Shown here piece after piece: positions 9,776-21,500 of a stretch of 64,000 nt of DNA. The stretch comes from Antedon mediterranea (taxonomy: Eukaryota; Echinodermata; Crinoidea; Comatulida; Antedonidae): the NCBI RefSeq assembly GCF_964355755.1, contig NC_092678.1:7350922-7414921 (forward strand), written 5' to 3'. Position 1 is the first letter of the stretch. Every line of letters starts with the position of its first letter. Made by a program: the position numbers and the translations under genes. Under the pieces are notes generated by a model. That model did not search any database, was not told the origin of the DNA, and saw only the letters and a list, made by a program, of their open reading frames with translations.

Positions 9776-12700
9776 TTAATATTCAGGTTGACTTTTATCA
9801 GTAATAGGTGGAAGAACTGGTTTTTTCTCAGAGCCTGGTCTTCCACTATGAGGCCTGGAGTCTTCATATCCAGACCTCCCACTGCCAGGCCTTGATCCAT
9901 TTGGCACAGGGCTGGCATTCTGCGTCAGATGGTCAATAAGATTCAAAGGCGAGTAACTTGCGCTTCCAGATCTAGCATGGTCTGTGCCATCAGAGTGTAG
10001 AGATGCTCTGGAACCTAGTGGTGAAGGCTCTGCAGAGAACCCTCTAGCCTCGGAGAGGTTGGAAAGATTTGACACACTGCCTGCATCATCCTCACTGGAA
10101 TCTGGACTACCAGGCTTTGTGTAGTCCTGTGAAAGTGTGTCAGATTTTGTGAGACCGTTTGTGTCCATGTCTTTTGGAAATGATTTGGGAAGCCTGAAAA
10201 AAATTATGAAAATTCATTAATTTGCATATTTTGTAAATTGAGAACATTGTGAATATTACCAATTATTAAATTAATATATTGTTTGAAGGTTTGCATGGTA
10301 AAATCAATATGCTGACTTATGTTCCTTTACAAACAAAATATAAAGTTAGCAGTAAACTGGTGGGGAACGTGTTGAAACAGTCCCACCCAATTTCACTTGT
10401 ATTCCCAGTTTCACAGGCTTTCTGCATTCTTACTCCGGAGGGACTATCAAAGTATGATCGAAATGTCGAGAAACCCAATATAGACTTCATATCAACATCA
10501 CCAACCTATTAAGCTGTTCAACAGGACTGGGTACAGATCCACATGCTGCTGTGGCCTGAGCAGCACTTTTACGGCGTTCGTATGATGCTTTTTCCTGTTA
10601 GAAATTCAGACAAAAATTGTTTAGCTTGTTGTAACAATAATGACGTTCCTGTCCCCTAGGTTTATTTCGCCTAAATTAATCAATATTTGATGGTTATGAA
10701 TTTATAATGCGCATAAAGAAGTTTTAATTGCGACAGAATCCAATATCAAATTTATTCAATTCAATAAACTCACCACTGCACTTTTGGAAGATTCCATTTT
10801 TGATTGGACGCTTGGAGAGAGTTTATGAGTTCCATCTGATGTATTACGAGACCATGTGCGCATTCCTGATTCAGGGTTTTGAGTGCTGCCCGGTTTGGTG
10901 CCAGATTGCGCTCGGGATTGTGTTCTGTAAGATTCAATTGTTAAAAAGCAATGATGGGAGGCAAAAGTAGACAGAAAAAAAATGTAATGATTGGTTTCCA
11001 AAATATCGAGAATCATGGAGTGACCCAAAACACAGTGTGCAAAGTGACATGTGTGTAAGGCTAGCCTAACCTCACACACAGGCCAAGGGCAATACCTACT
11101 TGTATATGAATAAAAATAATGTCATGGGAGTTCTTTTGTAGTGCCGATTCCAAACGCATTGCTCAGGTCAGTGCAGCCAATTAAGGCGCTCTCTCATCTG
11201 TCCAAATAATGCTAGTCATAGCGTGAATATAAAACATGGGGTCAAAAAGTAAGAACTCTTACCATGCATTTCACTCTACAGGCTAGTTTTTGTGATTGTT
11301 TTTAAGACAATAATCTCATGCATCTTCTATGCCTTAACAACAGTACCTTGCTTGTTTTTTTTAATTTTATTTTTGGTTTATTAGACGCACTATTTGTCAC
11401 TACCACCTCACTAAGCAAGACAAGTTCCTATCTACCAACCTTGAATTTGATGTTTCAGATGTTGTAGCAGAGCCATCGGAAATTTCCTGAATATAGCTAT
11501 CGCTGTCAAAATCCTCGCTGAAATCATTGGAAATTCCAAGATATTCCAACAGAAGTTTTCTTAACTGACGATATGCATCTTTCAAATTGGCTACAATAAA
11601 AAATGTATATGTAAAATATATTTTGTGAAACAAATGTTTCCAAAATTATTTTCTTTTGGATTGGAAATTTTTTTCTTTTCCATTAGAATATTCAAGGTTT
11701 GAAAAAGTTTGTCTTTAAATTGTCTGTCTGGTCAAGTGACTTGCATTGCAAGAACTGTAATTCCTTGCATCCTAGTGGAGCTCTCCCAAAACCAATTTTT
11801 TCTTGAGATCCAAAAGTTCTTTTTGTGAATACCAGATATATTGGACAAGCCCAAAGGTATTAAGAAAGTTGCCTATAGAAGATCTTTACTTACTACTATC
11901 AATTGTAATGTCAAAGAATCCAGGCTTCCCATCATGCATATCCTGGTACAATGAATTTGTATGCATCACCGACTCTATCTGTAAGTTGCTGAAACCTCCT
12001 CGCTCAACTAGTCTTTTCCTGTGAGCTTCCTTGTCCAAGGGTAGTAGAAGGACATAGCGTGGTTCAAAGTACGTCAGTTTCATTGACAAAACTCCCTAGA
12101 AAGAAACAATGTAAATTCAGAGTAATGTTATTGCAAAGGAAAAGAAGTAGCCAAGTTTAAATAATAAATTAAGCCCCAGATATTACTGTACCTCTAACTC
12201 CATATGTGTGACACAGGCCAGACCTTCTTGAGCGACACTTTCGATAGAATCAATTGTCAGTCCAAAGCTGTGTCCAGATTCCTGATAAGTTAGTACAAAG
12301 TTCCCCTACAAAGACATTGACAATTGTGAATGGAGTTGCACTTGCACTTTTCAGTAGTGTTTGGTTGACTGTCGATAGCTGGCAACTAAACCAAAATGGG
12401 GCATCAAGGCAATCAAACAACAGGATGGTGAAATATTTTACCTCTAGTTTCTAAATAATCAGTCTTCGCTCCTTAAATGCTTGACTGATTTTGGATTGGT
12501 CAATTGGCTTCCTCAAATGTTTAGTAATGGACACCAGTAGGTACCAAAACAGTACCATCCATAATCTGTACACTTATTGGTTTTGCATAGAGGGCATAAA
12601 CTAAGTACACAAACAAGCCTTTTCTAAATATATTACCTGTTTAATATTTTTTGTGAACTGATCCATTGTAACAAACTTGTAGTCGCAGCTTTCAAGCTCA

Positions 12701-15700
12701 CCATTCTGTGGTGCACGAGTTGAATGTGGAACTCTAAAAGACAATGCTTTTATGTTACAATCTCAGAAAACAGAATAAACGTGAGGTCATTTAATGACAT
12801 TATGTTTTTATTGTATGTCTTTAGGTACATGTGTAAATCAATCGCAGTTAAATAAGTTCTGTGGTTGGCACTGACCAATAGAATCAAGTGTATCTAGCTA
12901 TACCAGAAGTTAATTTTATATAGCGGCCAAAATTAAAGGCTCGGTGATAGTGTGAAACATCTGAATTTCAGCTGCTGATAAAAAATTATGAAAGCCATGT
13001 GATGTGAATGCACCAACTTACCCATAACCAAAATATTCCGGAAACTCTTCCACCAACTTCTGAGACAGTTCTCGTTTTCCAGATCCTACGGGACCCACAA
13101 TGATCAGCATAGGGTAGGGCTGGTCCTTTGTCGGTAACGTGCTAGCTAAAATTTTAGCAGGTTTTAAAAACGAGTACACCATACATTTACGATGATCGTG
13201 GGCAGCTATGATGTCAGCTGGTGGACTGAACAAGTTGATTGCTGCAACCTGAAATAGAAGGAAATGATATTCAATGTTTTTATGGGTAAATTACACATGA
13301 CCTTTGACACGTTTTAGGTTTTACCAAGCTAGAAGTATAGAGCTTACATACTAGCCTAGGCATAGGTACACCTGGTAGAGCAGTCAATGCAATGTCAATG
13401 TTTTTCTTTTTTGATCATAATTAACCATAGAATGTACATTTAAGACAAGGAATGACATGGTTTTATGTTCTTAAAGTATATATATGAATTATTTTTACAA
13501 AACGACGTCAAAAACTGCAAGGAAAATGTCTTTAAAGCATGTCCACATTAATGATTTTTATACCTTTTCATCAGCTTCAGCCCGCCTTCTATCCAACTCT
13601 GTAACTTGTGGTAGTTTAAATAACAACGACAAACGGTAGTCTGCTATACTCTGAATCGGGTTCCTCATCAAATTCAGTACACGCAACAGATTTAGATCCT
13701 CAATGAATTTTATTTCACTGATGTACGGTATCTGGGAAAAAATAAGAGGTTTTGCTCGGCATTTATTGTAATGCAGTTTAATGTTGAGGGCAGTTTATAA
13801 CATGTAAGCAAGTCGTTGAGCGAGCAAGCACAACGTTTACGGTACAGTATGTCCTTTTCTACCAGATACAACCAGTAAGTTCTGAAAAGGCGATCTATTT
13901 TGATGTCTCCCTTTACTGTAGTATCCTACTCATGTTTTATCACAGAGGACGTGATGCCCCTCTTACACACAACGCATCACGATAGTTTTAATTATAATAA
14001 TTGTTATCAAAATCTTACGTTGTTGTCTTCAAGGTCGATGACCTCTAAAAGTTCATGACCTTCGAGGCCTTTTAAGCTGGATATTTGATTACCAGAAAAG
14101 TTGATGTTCTGAAGCCATTTTAAACGCTCTATGTTCTCAATCACAGTCAACTGATTTCCCCGCTAAAAACAAAACAAAGAACTGCAATGTAGTGTATAAC
14201 TGAAATTGGTTTTCAGTGCATTTTATTCAAGTAACCAACCACAGCTGACAGATCGTTCAATCTGTGATTGGTCAAATTACTTGCAATGAGTTGAAGGGTG
14301 TCTATCCTTTGTTATTGCCTTCGTGAGGTAATTTCCCGATTGATTGTAATCAAAACGGTACTGGGTTTGGTCTACTAGCGTTCCTGCTCCCAACCAGTAC
14401 ATCCATTCATAGGAAGCCTTAATGAAGTAAGCCTACCTGGTGGTGGCCATAGAACGGTCCCGAGATAACGACTATACTCGGGTGGAAAACAAGGTTTCCT
14501 TTTTGTGATGTAATTATCCTGTTGGTTTGGGTTTTGAAATAAACAAATAAATAAATTAAAAACAAAGTATTAAATAAGATATTTTGGGTGCAGATTTAGA
14601 CTTCCAATTGAAAGGTTCAATTGAAATAATTTTAAATTGTTTTTTTAAATTAAAAGATGTGTATTACCAAGTTAAGATATTTCAATGACAATCCATTCAA
14701 GTTTTCAAGTTTGCTAATATTGTTGTGAGCAAGACTTAAATGGCTCAGACGCACACAACTCGATAAACCATCAATCCTATTTATTTGATTATCTGACCAA
14801 TACAAATTAAAGAAAATAGATGAAAACAAACTTTTAAACATTAACATGTACTTGTCATGAGCATATACTGTATTGAAATAAAAAATTGTAAGCAAATTTT
14901 CTATAAATGGTTTTAAGAAAGTTGGAGTCAGCATTGTGACAGATAGATATCTGATGAGACATTTAATGAGTTTGTATTATTCATCTGTTAAAAACAATTG
15001 GAGTTACTATTTCAGTTTTTGATGTTAACTAAAAAGGATACTGTCTATGACCAACTTGGTAAGTGCATGATGGGAAGATAAATTTTCCATTTCTTCAATT
15101 TGATTATAGGACAGATCGACTTCCTGCAAAATAAATAATACTTTATTAAATTAAAATATAAAACAAAAAAAAGGAAGAACAAAAAAATATAAATATTGGA
15201 ATAAATACAGCTCTAGTAAAAAATGTTTGTCATTCCCAAAATGTAATTCACCAAACCTCAAACTATGTTTATGTCCTTGAGTTGTGTTGGATGAAAGAAA
15301 GATTTTTTTAAAAAGTAGGTCACTTTGAAGTATCATAATAGTTATTAACTTTCACCAAAAATTAGTCGAAAAAAAAATAATTTAACTGAAATACAGACGT
15401 ATTTTGGTTAAAAAAATAACTGACTTCCAGTCAAGGTTTTCGATCAAAACATCTCATAATGCAACGCGCTTATTTGGCTACTCTGTATGCATAATCATAA
15501 AACTTCCTCGAGATCTGTGTGAAAAGACCTTCTCAACCAGGACGAGTTGTAAACAATCCTAATTAGCATCATGCATAATGCATACTCATGGTTTGAAATC
15601 TTTGTTTACTTTCGCTCCTTACGATTTTCCATGCAAAATGTTAAAATTAATTTACCTGTTAATTACGTAAACTTGTTGTTTTTGGCTCGAATTTTCAACT

Positions 15701-18178
15701 TATAGTGAATAACTTTAATATTACTTTGATATGATCAATTTAAATTTAGAATATTTTGACCTTCATTTTTTTGTGTTTCAAGGGACAATACATCTTTAAA
15801 GAAAACTGAAATTTGCCAATTCTGTAATATTTTGTAGGGCTATCGACAGTGTAAATGTTTCTGTCATCAGCACAGTTGATTTACTGTGCAAAAAGAAGCA
15901 ACGCAATGTCGGCATAGAAGAGACCAATTTACATGCATGGTTGAACTGTGCCTATAGAAATCTTGGTGGACTGTGCCTATAGAAATCTTGCTGGACTGTG
16001 CCTATAGAAAACTTGGTTGGCAATGCCGATAGACTCTAATATACTTGCCTGAAGATTGTGTGGTGGTTCGAAGTCTAACATTGTTGTAATTTCATTATGA
16101 GAAGCATCAAGTTCAATCAGGTATGGCATTTGGGAAAGAACACTCAAATCTGAAAAAGGTAAATATTTTTGATAAAAATAATTCAGAAATTATTTTAATT
16201 ACTATTAACTAATCACTGTACTACATTATTAGGCATTTTTTTTTAATGAAAACGGTTATTTCATCAGGATGGAATTTTTAGCTTGGCTACTAGTCTTGGG
16301 TTCCTATACTCACCAGATATTTTGTTGTATGGGATCTCCACTTTTTGGACATTTACAAACGTTTCCAGCTTTGAGATATCAACCAAGTTATAACCCTTCA
16401 AGAAATAATAACAATTTTAAGATTTATTCTTCATAAATTAATTGGTAAATATATATAAAATAAATAAACTGTTAGATAATAAATAAAATATGCAAATAAA
16501 AATTTGTTTCTCTTGGATTATTCATGTTTTTAATATTTTTTTTATGGAATAATAGTAATATAACATTTTATTGCACCAACCAAAGTTACTCTTTTTGGAT
16601 GCTACAACTTTTGGAAGCATTTTTAGGTTAAATGCGCAATAAAATGACATATTTAAAATAAGGAGCATAATATATCTGTTTGTACACCTGGTTTTCAATT
16701 CAAGTTCACACTTAAGGCCGATTTACACTCTAGACTGGAAAACCAATGGTTGTCCCACGTACAATCTATTATAAGCGCTCAACCATCCGTCCGCCTCGCA
16801 TGGTCTATGTAAATTGGCCTTTAAGCTTGATTCCCACTAGAACTATGTAAGTGTGTTGACCAATGAAAAGCAACAGATTAATCCATCTAGTGTAGAATTA
16901 TGTGATGCGTCCTAATGGGAACCAATCTTAAGCTCTGTCTACCCTATCGAACTTTGATGATGATGTAATATCACTACCATTATTATTTGGACACTTTTTC
17001 AAACTAGTTTGATAGTTTAGAAAGAGCTTTAAAGATATTGTGTTCCACATCACCACATCAGTATAGCATGACAGTCTGATCACCAGAGTGGTGATAAACT
17101 CACTGCATGCAGCAACAGTGGTTTAAAAAGAGAGGGACCCAGCTTTTTGTTTCTTTGGTTTTAAAACTCTTCAATAGATAAAATGAAATATTAATAAAGA
17201 CTTACAGGTAAAGTTAAATGTAGGTAAACAAGCTGTGCCCCATCTGATGAACAGCCAAGATTGGACAACCCAAAAGCTATAGTTTCTACATCCAAGATTC
17301 CATTTGGAGAAAGCTAAAAAAAAAAAAGTGGTTTCAGTTCAGAGATGATTTGTCAATCCCAATTCAGTCATCATTGTATGAAGGGCCATGGCAACCTCGT
17401 CGGTACAATAGAAAATCAAATTTCTGTTAACAATAATATCATATTCTCCCAACGACTTCAAACTATCACATCAGACACTACCTCAAGACTTTTGCCTCAT
17501 TACTCAGCAGAAAGTCCCGACCTGTGAAAAGACAACTTACTTAACGACGACACACATCATGATCACATCATTACTCTGCTGGGCCTTTTTGACTTGAGTG
17601 AGGACTTAAAAAGGTAATGTTCATTATCTGTTTGTTTTTTTCAGTATTTTAAAAGCCACCTTGATATGCAAATTACGTTTAAAAAAAAAAATTAATTCTA
17701 TTATATCTAGGCCTACTACTACTACTACTACTACTAGCCTACCTACTAGGGCTAGGCTAGGCTCTAGTAGGCCTATAGAGTAGAGGCCTACCTAGCCTAG
17801 CCTATCTATAAATACTGCTAGACGAGAGTATTCTTTTACTTAGGCCAGTCCGATCATTCTGCTTGCTAGGCCTTACATAAATAAAGCTTAGAGGACTAGG
17901 CCTAGGCCTTCTAGACTAGGCCTAAGCTAGGCCTAGACTCGTTTTTTTCCGGATAAACTCACCTCCACCACGTCGTCATCGTCTGACCCCGTTGAATGAC
18001 CAAACGGAACAGCCCGCTTTCTCTGGCCTTCCTCATATGACTGATCGGTTAATGATGATTTTGAATCTTCACAATATTCATTACCAAATGATAATACATT
18101 TGTTTCATGAAAAGACGGATTCAAATTACTATAAGAAAGTTCTGATTTCATTGACAATTCTACAACCGTATCCGCCAT
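9776..18178 (-). CDS. LRGUK: Leucine-rich repeat and guanylate kinase domain protein
   Basis: Sixteen exons: 17963-18178, 17206-17313, 16314-16395, 16049-16149, 15042-15123, 14668-14792, 14019-14162, 13564-13731, 13022-13248, 12637-12733, 12192-12305, 11894-12095, 11440-11590, 10774-10924, 10506-10594 and 9776-10193. They give 824 residues (human about 825). In mammals the protein is needed for sperm head and tail formation. An acidic N-terminus is followed by IAFGLSNLG, then leucine-rich repeats (about residues 80-330; MPYLIELDASHNEITT, LTKLVIDNNQI, LEGHELLEVIDLEDNN). A guanylate-kinase-like domain follows (about 388-585): P-loop GPVGSGKRE at 394-402, THMELE, YFEPRYVLLLPLD. The C-terminus is Ser/Pro-rich and disordered, ending RPGSEKKPVLPPI as in human. 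The P-loop has Arg where active kinases have Ser/Thr, so catalysis is doubtful, as in the human protein. The intron after exon 4 uses a GC donor. Two late exons end in the weak donor AG|GTTGGT. Confidence 0.93.
13417..13530. repeat. Fragment shared with the element at 25257-25890
   Basis: ACATTTAAGACAAGGAATGA, then CATGGTTTTATG and AAACGACGTCAAAAACTGCA, align with 25783-25880. It ends near a CTTTAAAG. It lies in LRGUK intron 8. Confidence 0.65.
14319..14560 (+). repeat. Probable retroelement 3' end
   Basis: An unassigned stretch ending GGTTTGGGTTTTGAAATAAA followed by repeated AAATAA units, the tail style of CR1/L2 LINEs. It lies in LRGUK intron 6. There is no coding sequence. Confidence 0.3.
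15690..15803 (+). repeat. Partial right end of the GACAATATATCTTTAA element family
   Basis: It ends CAAGGGACAATACATCTTTAAAG, matching the right end of 56455-56807. It lies in an LRGUK intron. Confidence 0.4.
15943..16036. repeat. Short tandem repeat, 27-bp unit
   Basis: ACTGTGCCTATAGAAATCTT recurs three times, with a degenerate fourth copy (AATGCCGATAGACTC). It directly abuts LRGUK exon 4. Confidence 0.75.
16712..16824. mobile_element. MITE, TTAAGGCCGATTTACAC family, chain member 1
   Basis: It is bounded by TTAA at 16712-16715 and 16821-16824. The ends TTAAGGCCGATTTACAC and GTAAATTGGCCTTTAA are inverted. Its right TTAA is the left TTAA of the next element. Confidence 0.8.
16821..16931. mobile_element. 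MITE, TTAAGCTTGATTCCCACTAG family, chain member 2
   Basis: TTAAGCTTGATTCCCACTAG is imperfectly mirrored by CTAATGGGAACCAATCTTAA. TTAA borders stand at 16821-16824 and 16928-16931, both shared with neighbouring elements. A related left end, TTTAAACTTGATTCTCACTT, is at about 22999. Confidence 0.65.
16928..17032. mobile_element. MITE, AGCTCTGTCTACACTATCAAAC family, chain member 3
   Basis: The left end AGCTCTGTCTACCCTATCGA and right end CTAGTTTGATAGTTTAGAAAGAGCT are inverted, between TTAA at 16928-16931 and 17029-17032. Other members are at 43617, 50377, 58187 and 58697, with fragments at 30105 and 31904. Confidence 0.8.
17704..17940. repeat. CTA microsatellite and GGCCTA-rich block
   Basis: (CTA)n at 17713-17736 runs into irregular CTAGGCCTA words. 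It is in the first 260 bp of LRGUK intron 1, next to exon 1. Confidence 0.85.
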
Positions 18179-18515
18179 TATTACTTTGTTTATGTTTGCT
18201 TGGAGACGGTGTCACGTGTGTGATAAAACCCCGTTCATATTATAGGAGGCCTAGGCTAGGCTACATACTGATCGTAAAAATGCAACAATTTACTGATCAT
18301 CGATCAACCGTGTGTTCACCTAGTATCTAGATAGGCCTCAATTTTAAGATTCTTCAATTTGATGTCTTTCTTTTTAATGATACACAACTAACTGTTATAA
18401 TTAATATAATAAATATATTAAAATTCAATCAATCATTATTCAATCAAAAGAGCGCCACCGTTTGACGAAGGTCGTTTTTTCGTGTGTGAAATCGTCGTTC
18501 GCCGCCATATTCGTT
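18179..18515. promoter_or_regulatory. Divergent promoter region of LRGUK and PPP4R2
   Basis: The two start codons face away from each other, 337 bp apart. Within it are an E-box GTCACGTGTG (about 18209-18218), a GGCCTA cluster (18246-18262), an AT-rich core with TTATAATTAATATAATAAAT (about 18394-18413), and CGCCGCCATATTCG (about 18500-18513), which resembles a YY1 site close to the PPP4R2 start. The positions of the transcription starts are inferred. Confidence 0.6.
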
Positions 18516-21500
18516 ATGGAAGTGTGTAGAACAGAAGTTCGCGGAATGGATTTGGACACTGAAAGCATTTTAGATGCTTTGAATGGTAATGTTTTATATG
18601 TTTATTTGATCATTGGTATATCTTTTAACAATTTAAGTGTGGATTTTAAATTCTGTCGTGTCGTATTTTTACAGATTTCGAACGTAAACCGACCTCAATC
18701 GTACCCCCTGTGTTGGAGAATCTCCTGTTGTGGATTGCGAAAACGGGTGACACTTTGTAAGTCTACGCCGCTCACTGTTCTGGCTCAAGAGAGAGGTGCC
18801 TTCCTGGCCTAGGCCTAGGATATAAATATGTATGCCAGATGGCAATATTATTTTGGCTTACTGGCCTGTATTTTACTATTAGTATTTTATTATTAAGCAT
18901 AATATTAATTAATAATATGTTGTTTTTTTTTCTTTTCACGAAACGGAAAACATCTTCGATCAATGACAAAAATGCTGTGCAGGGAAGCGTAACCAACAGA
19001 AATAAAATAGCGCGTCAAGCATTTGTTTTCAAAGGACAAGTTGATTGTTGTTCCTTAACGGCGGTTCTTAATGAATAAACAAAATTGTTACTGTAAAATG
19101 TTTTTAAAAGACTGTTATTGTTAACATGATTTTTACAAATTTGAAAAATTGTTCTGATTGCCTAAAATTCAACGGAAAAAAGATAATAACAGTGTAAAAG
19201 TATAGGCACCACGATAAAACGGTGGTGTCACATCTGTGCAGTGTGCCTATGCTTAAACATTGTCTTTTTGCCATTGGATTTTAGGCGAACAAACAATTTT
19301 TGTAAATTACTGTATTCAATAATGTACAGTACCATTGTTCAAAGAGTTACATTGGCTACCCATGGAGTCACGTGTTAAATTTTACAGCGCCATGAGCAAT
19401 GAATGTTGGAATGGCGCTATATAAATCGAACGATTGATTGATTGATTGAGTACAGTAGGCCAAATTTTTTATGAACAGTTTACAGTAAAAAAATTCTCTC
19501 ATACGATCCTTCGTTCAAGAGTTAGGATTTTTTTATTAAATCCCTGAAAACACTTTTATTTCTGTTATGTATGATTTTATTTTTTAGGTATCCATGGAAG
19601 AAACTAAAGCCTTTATTCATTTGTAAGTTGGAGATTGTAATCCAAGAGTATGTAAAAAATAAGAAAGAGGACGTGCCTATAGCGCCAAATGTTGAGAACG
19701 TAGACTTTGATGATATGCGTCAACGACTTGTAAAAACTATCAACACCTTTGTCTAGTAAGTGTGATAAATAGTTATATGTTTTAACGCATTGTCCCCCAA
19801 AACATTGAAAAAGATGCATCAAAATGATAAAAATCAGTCTTTGAATTATTTTTTTTATTATTATAATTATTATTAAATAGGAAAATGCTGAATTGCGTTT
19901 TAATTTTAAGTCAAAACATCAATCAAAAGGTAAAAAAAATACCAAAAAAAAACAATTATTTTACAAAAAAAACATTTAGTGCGATTCAACAAGGTTGTGT
20001 CTATGCAAAAATCTGACCAATTAGCTTCTTGATGAAAAGCTAATTCGTAAATATCGCCAAGTATTGGTTAATTATAAAAATATATATAATTTCCAAATCA
20101 TATGTTTTTTTGCAGCGCACCATTTACAATCCAGCGACTGTGCGAGTTGATAACTGACCCCAAAAGATACTACAAGCGCAGTGATAAGTTTATGAGAGGA
20201 ATTGAGAAGGTTAGTAATAAAGATAACATTCTATGTTTGCCTGTATTTTAACCAAATTAAAGAACCCTCTGATATTTAATTTTTTTCCAAATCCTGTAAA
20301 ATTAGATAAAATCGAGTATATATTCATTCAATCTTTATTTCAGAATCTCTGGTCCATAGAAAGTAAAAATTACATATAAATGAAATAAAATAAATATGAC
20401 TAATTACTACTACTCATCTCACGATGGTATTCTCTGTGTGTGTACACTATGACCTGTTTTACTGTTTGTTTTCGTACTGTATAACCATATGATTAAAGGG
20501 TTACTCCGGGTTGAAACTTAAATAAATGATTATAATAATAAAATATCTATGTAATATAACTCATTTTTTCACCTACTGTAGTAGCTGGTTGATGATTGTA
20601 AATAATTAGAAATCAATAAAATCTTTATCTTATAACTTTACAAAAAAGTCCTGTAGCATCACTTTTCACGCTGCTGCTCTGGCCCGCTACGTCAAAAGAG
20701 ATGACTCATGTATAAGCTGAAAGCAACCAGTAGTTATAGTACTAGAGGCTTTTTGCTAATTTGTAAACTCAACTATAATTTATAAATCTCGGCTGCTGGA
20801 CCCAAAAAACTATGGGAAAAGAGAGTCTATTAGGGCACGTCATGCTAAAATTAAAAATCCCAAAGCATTTCTGGTATTTATGAGTCCCATTTGACTGTCA
20901 ATCTAGACCTATATATATTATACTGTAATTCGCTGTCAGATAATCATTGAATTATTATCAAAACAGTCCATTCAAGTTTTTGTTTGTAATAGGATACTTC
21001 ACACTTGAAATATCTAGGCATGATGAAGTGACCCCCAGACTTGACCTTAGCAATAAAATAAACTAAAGTGACAGCAATCAGAGTCTGTGTTTCATATCAA
21101 AGTTATTCACTTCTGTAACAAAAAAATAATATTTATTCACATATAAAAAGAGAAAAGAAACGTTTAATTGTAACCCCAAAACCATTGTATGACAGACAAG
21201 TATTTTTGGCTGTAAATTACATTTTTTCAGGTACCATAAAGTAAGTATTATGTGACAATAAAATGACACATTCAAAAACAAATTTGAAATAAAAAATATT
21301 TTTCAGAGGGACAATATATCTGTAAAACTGTTACGTCAATAAGCGAGCAGCGTTTTTTGTAAGAAATATTTCTTGTTTAAAAGGCCTTTTTTTGAATGCT
21401 TGTTCTGCTTAACTGCCGTTACATAAAATAGGTTGGGTTATTATCAATGTTGTTTTAAACTTCAACTTTAAACCCGGAGCTACCCTTTAAGCTGTTTTTT

